From a virus, in IMG/VR virus record IMGVR_UViG_3300030393_000016, positions 1 through 53,564 of that record: a stretch of 53,564 bases of DNA; one strand, given 5' to 3'. Below, piece after piece: positions 31,358 to 38,379 of the stretch (position 1 is the first letter of the stretch; the number at the start of each line of letters is the position of its first letter). The position numbers were made by a program, and so were the translations under genes. The notes beneath the pieces are model-generated. The model was not told the origin of the DNA. It did not search any database and was given only the letters and a program-made list of their open reading frames with translations.

Positions 31358-31921
31358 TTATAGTGAATAACTTTCTTTATTTTCAATAATGTGTGCTATA
31401 ATTTCCTCTTTATCTATACGAGTTTCGATTAAATCTTCAGAAATGCTTTCCAAATTTCCATAACCGTTAAACTCGATATAATCATCGCTCCAATTTATTT
31501 TCCCAAAACTTGCAGCCATTGCTGCATTCGTAGGGTTATCAAAAAAATGAGTATCAAAAAAATCATCTGTAAATTCGTAGATATAATTATCAACACCTGT
31601 GTTATTACAATACTCATTATTTAGATATACCCAGTTGACATCTTCTAAATCATCTATAAGCTCTACATATTCATAAATGCGCTTTAACTCGCTAAGGCTA
31701 GCGGATTCACTGTATAAAAAGTCTGGTAAATATTCTTGATCTTGAAACATAAATTCTGGCTGTTCTTCATCACAGTGTAATTCTTTGCAAGCCTCTAAAA
31801 ATTCCTCTGCATCTGAATAGTCTGTTAATGTTAACCAATCCCCCGAAATTGAGCAATTGTTATACTTTTCATACGTTCCTACATATAAACTTGGCTGAGT
31901 TGAAAAATCAAAGTTTGACAT
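31358..31921 (-). CDS. ardA: Anti-restriction protein ArdA
   Basis: 187 aa and strongly acidic. It opens with PSLYVGTYEKYNNCSISGDWLTLTDY, then EFLEACKELHCDEEQPEFMFQDQEYLP, matching the first domains of ArdA. ArdA folds as an elongated mimic of about 42 bp of bent DNA and blocks type I restriction-modification enzymes. First gene of the leftward operon, behind the palindrome at 31980-32004. The family is usual on plasmids and conjugative elements and rarer in phages. Confidence 0.85.
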   Translation of the reverse strand: MSNFDFSTQPSLYVGTYEKYNNCSISGDWLTLTDYSDAEEFLEACKELHCDEEQPEFMFQDQEYLPDFLYSESASLSELKRIYEYVELIDDLEDVNWVYLNNEYCNNTGVDNYIYEFTDDFFDTHFFDNPTNAAMAASFGKINWSDDYIEFNGYGNLESISEDLIETRIDKEEIIAHIIENKESYSL

Positions 31922-31978
31922 CTTTTTTATATTTAATTTTAATTGTTAATTATCTCTCTTTCAATACTTAAAGATAAT

Positions 31979-32004
31979 CAAATGTAGCGTTATACGCAAC
32001 ATTT
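31979..32004 (-). promoter_or_regulatory. ardA operon promoter and 25-bp palindromic operator
   Basis: 31980-32004 reads AAATGTAGCGT-TAT-ACGCAACATTT: 11-bp arms with one mismatch. The minus-strand -7 match TACATTTG (plus 31979-31986) lies within it, so a bound protein would block the promoter. The right half TACGCAACATTT is identical in the palindrome at 36645-36669. Confidence 0.65.
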
Positions 32005-32380
32005 TGAAGCAAAAAGGAGCTTTAAAAATGTTAAAATAAACTATAAAGAACCTATCTAAATAGGCGGAAACTACATTTAAAAAACATCAAAAAACAGGTT
32101 TAAAATAAATACTAAAAATCGTAAACATCAGAAAATCAACAAACAAACCCTTTTCGGGTTGTTTTGTTGGTTTTTGTCTGTTTGTGAACCCCAGCCCGCT
32201 AAGTTTTCGAAAATCAGTTGCCAGTTGCCTTTTTTTTGGGATATATGAGAGGGCGCACCACCCACGCGGTGAGGCACTCACCACCTTATAAACTCGCAAA
32301 GCCCTTGTTTTACTGGGGTTTGCTTCATATCACAACATAAGGTAATTGCCTTGCTTATCATTGCAATAAATGGCAATTGC
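32005..32380. other. Gap between the anti-restriction operon and the portal unit
   Basis: No convincing gene. It includes a T-rich hairpin near 32143-32170 (AACAAACCC-TTTT-CGGGTTGTT) and a GC-richer stretch around 32215-32300 with inverted repeats (CACCCACGCGGTG, GGTGAGGCACTCACC). The right end carries a late promoter motif. Composition differs from the surrounding genes, so it may be a structured RNA, a packaging site or a relic. Confidence 0.45.
32326..32363 (+). promoter_or_regulatory. Late promoter candidate, portal unit
   Basis: CATATCACAA at 32326-32335, 20 nt, TATCATTG (32356-32363), 7 of 8 to TAnnTTTG. The ATG at 32381 is 17 bases on. TTCATATCACAACATA here is also close to the version at 43595. 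Confidence 0.6.
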
Positions 32381-32668
32381 ATGGATAACAAGACAAGCAC
32401 CACCTACCAAGCTATAAAGCGAATGCGAGAGCATACCGAATTGGGTATTCCTTTTAGTATTGAGTTTGTAGCATACAACTCAACTAAGGATGAGTATGGC
32501 GGATTAAGAAAGGTAGATAAGGTACTATTAAGAAAAGGGCTAAGAAACGACCAGAGCGACAAGGCTAATACTCTTATAGCTTATACCGATCATAGCGGAA
32601 CGGGTGCGCCCCGTTTCTTTCATTTATCGCTATTAATGAAGTTTAACGAATACACCATTAAACCATAA
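32381..32668 (+). CDS. Hypothetical protein before portal
   Basis: 95 aa from ATG 32381; an upstream TTG at 32351 would start inside the promoter, so it is rejected. Beta-rich pattern (IPFSIEFVAYNSTKDEYGG, TLIAYTDHSG..RFFHLSLLMKFN). No family named; place suggests a head or packaging accessory. Confidence 0.6.
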   Translation: MDNKTSTTYQAIKRMREHTELGIPFSIEFVAYNSTKDEYGGLRKVDKVLLRKGLRNDQSDKANTLIAYTDHSGTGAPRFFHLSLLMKFNEYTIKP

Positions 32669-32670
32669 TT

Positions 32671-34038
32671 ATGAATGTAATAGAACGTGTAGGTAGTAGT
32701 GCTATTGTACAATCAGGTACTGTTGCATACACCTATGAAGCATCGGAAAGTCCTAGAGATTTTGATAGATACAAGACTGTTAGTAATGACAACCTGAACT
32801 GGAGCAGTCAGCACAACTTTATAGGCGATTATGTAGTATATCCGTATGGTAGTAACAATGATTTACCAGAACAGATAAAGGAGGTTGTACAAAACAATAA
32901 CCTTGCTCCTGGTATCTTGACTAAGAAAACGCAATTGTTGTGGGGTTCTGGTCCTGCATTGTACAGAGATACTACTGTTGATGGTAAACGACAACGTGTG
33001 TGGGAGGAGGATGAAGCTATACTGAACTGGCTAGAGAGTTGGGATTTTGAAGATTACTTATTGCGCTTATGTGTAGACTATCAGCATATGCAGGGTGTGT
33101 ATAGCCGTATCATTCAATCTCGAGGCACTAGAGTGGGTAATAACTTCATTGCTAGGTTAGAACACATACCTACTGATAAAGCGCGTTTAGCGAGCTTAAA
33201 AGCAGCGCAAAGCAAAGCAGCTACTCATATTGTAACTACAGACTGGAGCTTTGCTACTCCTGATGCTTTAAGTGAATACAGGGCTTATAATATTTTTGAT
33301 TTTACGCGCCCTTTTAAACATAAAAATGCAATACTGTATTCGAACATGTATAGCTTTTGTACGGACTATTATACAGTGCCAGACCTTTATGGTTCTATGG
33401 AGTGGTTGCGACGATCTACAGCTGTACCATTGATATTTAAAGCTCTATCTAAAAATGGCATCAACTTGAAATATCACATTGTGTCGCCACAACAATATTG
33501 GGATGATAAAGCAGAGGCTTTAAGATCAGAGTGCGTAAAAAAAGGGCAAGAGTATAAAGAATCGATGCTTGAAGAGTACAAAGATGGAGTGCTTAAAACA
33601 ATATCGAAAGTATTATCTGGAGAAGAAAATACAGGTAAGTTTCTACATACCTCAAAAACTATAAAAATTGAAGGGGCTACCCTATCAGAGCATGGTTGGG
33701 AGGTAAAAGTAGTAGATCAGAAAATTAAAGACTATGTGGAATCTCAGATAAAAATTGCTGATAGAGCTGATGTGGCCGTAACATCAGGTATTGGTTTGCA
33801 CGGATCGCTTGGTAACATTGCTGTGAATGGTAAGGCAGATAGCGGATCAGAGCAGCTATATGCACTTAAAAACTTTATGGCTACAGGTATTGATATTCCT
33901 GAAATGATTATCACTAAAGCTATTAACTATGCGATAAAAGCCAACTTCCCTACTACTCGATTAAAGATTGGTTTTTATCACATGGTGCCCGAAAAAGAGC
34001 AAGATGTTAACCCAAAAGATAGAATGAAAAACAACTAG
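32671..34038 (+). CDS. Portal protein candidate
   Basis: 455 aa. Features such as NDLPEQIKEVVQNNNLAPGILTKKTQLLWGSGPALYRD and a middle part with TTDWSFATPDALSEYRAYNIFDF and LYGSMEWLRRSTAVPLIFKAL resemble portal proteins of Bacteroidota siphoviruses, which form the dodecameric DNA gate of the head. Size is normal for a portal. It follows terminase with the anti-restriction block between. No short diagnostic motif exists, so the call is by general likeness and order. Confidence 0.6.
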   Translation: MNVIERVGSSAIVQSGTVAYTYEASESPRDFDRYKTVSNDNLNWSSQHNFIGDYVVYPYGSNNDLPEQIKEVVQNNNLAPGILTKKTQLLWGSGPALYRDTTVDGKRQRVWEEDEAILNWLESWDFEDYLLRLCVDYQHMQGVYSRIIQSRGTRVGNNFIARLEHIPTDKARLASLKAAQSKAATHIVTTDWSFATPDALSEYRAYNIFDFTRPFKHKNAILYSNMYSFCTDYYTVPDLYGSMEWLRRSTAVPLIFKALSKNGINLKYHIVSPQQYWDDKAEALRSECVKKGQEYKESMLEEYKDGVLKTISKVLSGEENTGKFLHTSKTIKIEGATLSEHGWEVKVVDQKIKDYVESQIKIADRADVAVTSGIGLHGSLGNIAVNGKADSGSEQLYALKNFMATGIDIPEMIITKAINYAIKANFPTTRLKIGFYHMVPEKEQDVNPKDRMKNN

Positions 34039-34040
34039 CT

Positions 34041-34997
34041 ATGAAACTATTATTTGAAAAAGAGGGTGTTAATGGTAGTACTGAACTAAAGGAACTCTTA
34101 GGGTTTATAGATGCTGATATCAAATTTAGTAGTATAAAGCCTGATGTTATTACAGCTACTCACGAAATGATACGGGTAATAGGAAACCCCGTTTATAATA
34201 TGGTTCATAGTGGCTATATCGCTGGAGCTGAAGATCAGGAAGAGTTACTATACATGATGCGCTATCCTATAGCTATTCGATCGTACAGCTTACTTGCTCC
34301 TAATAAAGATATATCGCATACTAACAATGGCCGAAAGATGCGCCAAGCCGATCATGAGAAGCAGGCTTTTGAGTGGATGATTGACAGAGATAATGCTGCG
34401 TTAGAGCGTAGGTTCTATAGGTCAATGGATGATTTTCTGCATTACCTTGACAATCATAGTGCGGAATGGAAAGCATCTGAGGCCTATGTTAAATCGCATC
34501 GTTTATTTTTGAGAACCACCGATGATTTTAATACTTACTTTCCTATTCATTCGCGTTATGTTCTCATAAAATTAGAACCTGGTATAAGACAATGTGAACA
34601 AGACGAGATACTGCCTCGAATAGGTAAAGATCGTTTTGATGTGTTAAAGCAGAAATTACAGACTGATACCGCTGTTACTGATGAGGAACTACAGCTGCTA
34701 TCGTTAATACAAGAAGCGTGCGTGTATCATGCGCTAGCATGGGCAATGATACGCTTATCTGTACATATATTTCCTGAAGGAGTTTTGCAATCTTATACTT
34801 CAGATAGACAAACTACTCAAGCCAAGCAGGCATCTCAAAAACTAGAAGCGCAAGCTGCACGACAAGCCTTTATGGCCGATGCAGCAACGGTATTAAAAAA
34901 AATAGAAACATTACTTACCCCTACTCCTATTGCTTCAGATAGTACTGATAGTACTATTGCAGGTGCAACGGAAGGATCAAACTATTTAGGATTATAA
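34041..34997 (+). CDS. Head-completion-type protein (DUF6712-like)
   Basis: 318 aa, helical. ELKELLGFIDADIKFSSIKPDVITATHEMIRVIGNPVYN is typical of a connector-associated family (I recall it as DUF6712) next to portals in Bacteroidota phages. The C-terminal 60 residues are Ala/Gln/Thr-rich. Overlaps the next start. Confidence 0.5.
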   Translation: MKLLFEKEGVNGSTELKELLGFIDADIKFSSIKPDVITATHEMIRVIGNPVYNMVHSGYIAGAEDQEELLYMMRYPIAIRSYSLLAPNKDISHTNNGRKMRQADHEKQAFEWMIDRDNAALERRFYRSMDDFLHYLDNHSAEWKASEAYVKSHRLFLRTTDDFNTYFPIHSRYVLIKLEPGIRQCEQDEILPRIGKDRFDVLKQKLQTDTAVTDEELQLLSLIQEACVYHALAWAMIRLSVHIFPEGVLQSYTSDRQTTQAKQASQKLEAQAARQAFMADAATVLKKIETLLTPTPIASDSTDSTIAGATEGSNYLGL

Positions 34998-35302
34998 TGA
35001 TGAAAAAATTAAAAGATTTATTCTACAGAATTTGGTATTTCAGAACAATTAAACGTTTTAATGGTTATAATAATAAACTAGCTAAAGCTATTAAAGATAG
35101 AGAGGTAGACCAGCTGATACTAAAACACTCTATAGTCACTTATATGCGCCGTTATATGGGTATAGATGTACAATCTGCTTTCATTCCGAAAAGCTATAAG
35201 AGCATCGAGAAAAGCAAACAGCAGGTTTTAGGTCGCTTTGGCGATGAGATGGAAAAATTAGGAATAACAATTAACGATAAGCTCGAGCTATGCACTCAAT
35301 AG
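34997..35302 (+). CDS. Small basic connector-region protein
   Basis: 101 aa, basic helices (MKKLKDLFYRIWYFRTIKRFNGYNNKLAKAIKDREVD). No family recognised. Starts at the stop of the preceding gene and overlaps the next by 13 bases. Confidence 0.5.
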   Translation: MMKKLKDLFYRIWYFRTIKRFNGYNNKLAKAIKDREVDQLILKHSIVTYMRRYMGIDVQSAFIPKSYKSIEKSKQQVLGRFGDEMEKLGITINDKLELCTQ

Positions 35303-36210
35303 AAATTCCAGAAGCAGCATTAAAATTATTCATACCTGAAAATTTGGCTGAATGCGAGCGCGATCAGTACTTGGATATGTGCGCGTTATTGTATCAAGTA
35401 GCTACAGGATCTATTTCTTTTGAGCAAATGAAAGTACAGGCTGTGTATCGATTGTTGAATATAGTACCTGGTCGAAAACATGATGATACTTTTGATGATA
35501 TGGACGAACATCAAAAATGGGATAATGTAACTCAGCTTTCAATACTTGTAGACTCATTTTTTACTGATGATAATGGGCAAAAAGTAATAAGGCAAGACTA
35601 TACGCATAACCCTGTGCCTAAAATAAGACCATTGCTCAAAAATTATTTTGGACCAGCTGATAGCTTTACGAATGTAACCTTTGGAGAGTACAACGATGGC
35701 CTGCGCTTATTTTTAGAATATAGCACTACTGGAGAGTATGAAAAGTTGTACTTGCTTGCTGCTATATTTTATCGTCCTAAAAAGAAATGGTTATGGTTAG
35801 AGCGTAAGAAGGTAGACTATAATGGAGATGTAAGGGAGCAATATAACGCGAACAGTATAGCAAGTAGAGCTGCTAAGATAAAACAATATCATCCTGGCTT
35901 TGCTTATGGGTTTTATCTGCTATTTGCAAGTTTTCAGAAGTGCTTGACTCAAGCAGTGATCCCTTGGGGAAATAGAGAGCTAGATTTGTCGATACTATTT
36001 GATGCTGATGCTGCAGGAGAAAGTGATGATGAAGCGGTGCCTGGTATAGGGATGGATAGCTTGGCTTATGCAATTGCTGAGAGTGGCGAGTTTGGAACTA
36101 TAGAGGATGTACGGAACACTAACCTTTGGGAGGTACTAATACGACTGTATGACCTCAAGAAAAAAGATCTCGATTACAAACAAAACGAAAAAGATAATGC
36201 TATTAATTAG
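35290..36210 (+). CDS. Hypothetical structural-region protein
   Basis: 306 aa, helical. FIPENLAECERDQYLDMCALLYQVATGSISFEQMKVQAVYRLL at the start and an acidic C-terminal part (DADAAGESDDEAVPG). Probably a connector or head-tail protein by place; I know of no function. Confidence 0.5.
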   Translation: MHSIEIPEAALKLFIPENLAECERDQYLDMCALLYQVATGSISFEQMKVQAVYRLLNIVPGRKHDDTFDDMDEHQKWDNVTQLSILVDSFFTDDNGQKVIRQDYTHNPVPKIRPLLKNYFGPADSFTNVTFGEYNDGLRLFLEYSTTGEYEKLYLLAAIFYRPKKKWLWLERKKVDYNGDVREQYNANSIASRAAKIKQYHPGFAYGFYLLFASFQKCLTQAVIPWGNRELDLSILFDADAAGESDDEAVPGIGMDSLAYAIAESGEFGTIEDVRNTNLWEVLIRLYDLKKKDLDYKQNEKDNAIN

Positions 36211-36646
36211 TGAGCTTAAAAATTATACTGAAGAAGTAGTACAAGCAATTGCATCTGTAAAAAAGGGGAAAGTTGTGGTTACTGTAGATGATCTATTTAA
36301 ATTCATGAAAGAACATACTGCAGAAGATAATATCCTGATGATCGCTTTAGTGCCTGAACATGGAGTAAATGGCAGTGAAGATGCTGTGCAGTGGGAAAAC
36401 ATGACAGGGTTTTACTTTATGGATAAAACCGATTATTCAGCACACGACTATGATAGTTACCTCGCTATATTTGAGCGTACACAAGCTGCTGCTTGTGAAT
36501 TTGTAGAGAAGTTACTCACAGATAAAAGCGAAGGATGTAACCTCTTCAGATTACTAGAACAAGACAGTATTAGTATTAGTCCTGTTAAGAATTTAGAGAG
36601 TTGTAACGGATATTTTGTACAACTTTCTATGGGATCTAAGTTTTAA
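36197..36646 (+). CDS. Hypothetical structural-region protein
   Basis: 149 aa from ATG 36197; the frame extends back to 36149 but then overlaps the previous gene by 62 bases. Alpha/beta pattern (VVVTVDDLFKFMKEHTAEDNILMIALVPEHG). Its place, five genes after portal, suggests a head-tail joining or tail-terminator protein. Confidence 0.5.
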   Translation: MLLISELKNYTEEVVQAIASVKKGKVVVTVDDLFKFMKEHTAEDNILMIALVPEHGVNGSEDAVQWENMTGFYFMDKTDYSAHDYDSYLAIFERTQAAACEFVEKLLTDKSEGCNLFRLLEQDSISISPVKNLESCNGYFVQLSMGSKF

Positions 36647-36669
36647 ATGTTGTAAATTACGCAACATTT
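36645..36669. promoter_or_regulatory. 25-bp palindromic operator before the HTH gene
   Basis: AAATGTTG-TAAATTACG-CAACATTT: perfect 8-bp arms. Its right 12 bases, TACGCAACATTT, are identical to those of the ardA operator at 31980-32004. It begins at the stop codon of the gene before and ends 9 bases before the HTH gene's ATG. Confidence 0.65.
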
Positions 36670-36678
36670 AAAACTAAA

Positions 36679-36885
36679 ATGATGAACGAAGAAGATATAA
36701 AACAAGCATTTGACAAAGCAATATCAGTAAGAGGTATAAGTAAGCAATTAGATATCAGCCGTAGCAGAGTTTCTCATTGGAGAAACGATGAGAAGGTACC
36801 GTTTAGCACTATGCTCGAGGTGCTTTATAAACTCGACAAGATAAAGATATTACCAAATGACGAAGCAGGAACAGCAGCTGGATGA
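36679..36885 (+). CDS. Small HTH regulator
   Basis: 68 aa. IKQAFDKAISVRGISKQLDISRSRVSHWRNDEKVPFSTMLEVLYKL is a full XRE-type HTH with a clear recognition helix (SRSRVSHWRND). Two ATG codons in a row start it. The operator directly before it suggests self-regulation, and the matching operator before ardA suggests it controls that operon too. Overlaps the next gene by 29 bases. Confidence 0.75.
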   Translation: MMNEEDIKQAFDKAISVRGISKQLDISRSRVSHWRNDEKVPFSTMLEVLYKLDKIKILPNDEAGTAAG

Positions 36886-37216
36886 TGTGCTAAAAGGACG
36901 TTTTGTAAAACGAGTGCTTAGTACTCAAGCTACAGCTATAAACCTTGCCCAGGTTAAATACATGGCGAGTAACAACTTTACTAGTTCTGACTGGATTAAT
37001 GATCGAGGTTTTACAACTACAGAAACTGCTTTGGAATATAGCCAAAAACTCAAGCATCGTTTTGTGGATATGAAAACGAGAAAAAATAGTAAAGGCAATA
37101 AAAAAAGAAAGGTGCAGCACCCTATTCATAATAAAATAATCTGGGGTCATTATAATAATATTGTGCGCGAGCTTGCTCATGGTTATACTGAAGCTGTGAA
37201 AGAAGAATTGAGCTAA
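36857..37216 (+). CDS. Hypothetical tail-assembly-region protein
   Basis: 119 aa, basic (KTRKNSKGNKKRKVQHPIHNKIIWGHYNNIVREL). Probably a small head-tail or tail protein at the end of the portal unit. No family recognised. Confidence 0.5.
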   Translation: MTKQEQQLDDVLKGRFVKRVLSTQATAINLAQVKYMASNNFTSSDWINDRGFTTTETALEYSQKLKHRFVDMKTRKNSKGNKKRKVQHPIHNKIIWGHYNNIVRELAHGYTEAVKEELS

Positions 37217-37249
37217 ATGGAATAATGTTAAAATAAATTTTATTAATCC

Positions 37250-37284
37250 TTTGTTTTCTTTTATTTTAGCTTATTTAATACTTG
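37250..37284 (+). promoter_or_regulatory. Promoter candidate of the defence-like cassette
   Basis: TTTG at 37250-37253, 22 nt, then TAATACTTG (37276-37284), a near match to the Bacteroidota -7. The methyltransferase starts at 37301. Confidence 0.4.
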
Positions 37285-37300
37285 ATTTTATAAAATTCAA

Positions 37301-38362
37301 ATGAAATTAAAAGCAATAGATTTGTTCAGCGGAGCAGGAGGCATGAGTGTAGGTGCTTCAATGGTTGGGATAGAAGTTGTTGTAGCTGTTGAATCTGACT
37401 CACATGCTGCTGAATCATTCAAGGCTAATCATGCAAATGCTGAAATAATTCAAAATGATATAAGAGAAATCTCTTTAGATCCAAAATACAAAGATCTTTT
37501 TATACTATTTGGAGGCCCACCTTGTCAAGGTTTTTCTATTTCTAACACAAAAACCCGAAATTCCGAAAATAAAAACAACTCATTGTTTCATGAGTTTATT
37601 AGACAAGTTGACGAGATGAACCCAAAATGGTTTGTTTTTGAAAATGTAGAGGGTATTACAACTTTTGAAAAAGGAACTATCGTTGCCAAGTTGGAAAAAA
37701 AATTCGAAAAATTAGGATATAAAACTAGTTGGAAAGTTCTCACTGCATCAGATTACGGTGTTCCGCAAAATAGAAATCGATTTTTTATGGTAGGTAACAG
37801 ATTAGGAATTGATTTTTCATTTCCTGATAAAGAAGAGGAAGTAATTACTGTAAAGGAAGCTATTAAAGATTTACCTAAACTAGAAAATGGAGCTAATCAT
37901 GATCTTCTAAATTACAAAAAAGTAAAGATTACTCCTTATATTAAACTCATGAGAGGCAATTCAAAAAAACCTTCTCAAAATTATGTTTCCAAAAATCAAC
38001 CATATGTTATCGAAAGGTATAAACATATAAAACCAGGGCAAAATTGGAAAGCTATACCAGTAGAATTAATGACTAATTACAAAAATACATCTAATTGTCA
38101 CAGTGGTATATACAAACGTCTCGATCCTAAAAAACCATCGGTGGTAATTGCAAATTACAGAAAAAACATGCTCATTCACCCCTATGAGCATAGAGGACTT
38201 TCTGTTAGAGAAGCAGCACGAATTCAAAGTTTCCCCGATAATTTCATGTTTAAAGGAAATCTATCTTTTCAACAGCAACAAATAGGTAATGCGGTTCCGC
38301 CTTTATTGGCTAAAGCAATTTTTAAACAAATTATTGAATCATATAAAACATCAAAAAAATAA
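37301..38362 (+). CDS. DNA cytosine-5 methyltransferase
   Basis: 353 aa with every main motif in order: I DLFSGAGGMSVG (7-18), IV GGPPCQGFS (71-79, catalytic C75), VI ENVEG (about 114), VIII QNRNRFFMV (about 157), then a target-recognition region (about 185-270), and IX/X RGLSVREAARIQSFPDNF and QIGNAVPP. It should be active and move a methyl group from S-adenosylmethionine to C5 of cytosine in a specific sequence. No restriction endonuclease follows; the next genes are a GHKL ATPase, a receiver and a CHAT-like protein. The cassette is more AT-rich than the structural genes around it, a sign of separate origin. Confidence 0.95.
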   Translation: MKLKAIDLFSGAGGMSVGASMVGIEVVVAVESDSHAAESFKANHANAEIIQNDIREISLDPKYKDLFILFGGPPCQGFSISNTKTRNSENKNNSLFHEFIRQVDEMNPKWFVFENVEGITTFEKGTIVAKLEKKFEKLGYKTSWKVLTASDYGVPQNRNRFFMVGNRLGIDFSFPDKEEEVITVKEAIKDLPKLENGANHDLLNYKKVKITPYIKLMRGNSKKPSQNYVSKNQPYVIERYKHIKPGQNWKAIPVELMTNYKNTSNCHSGIYKRLDPKKPSVVIANYRKNMLIHPYEHRGLSVREAARIQSFPDNFMFKGNLSFQQQQIGNAVPPLLAKAIFKQIIESYKTSKK

Positions 38363-38379
38363 CCTGTTACTAAAACTTT

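Noticed and set aside
32087-32299. 70-codon leftward frame in the gap before the portal unit
   Set aside because: Composition and sequence (mixed charged and aromatic, no fold pattern) do not look coding, and it lies across inverted repeats.
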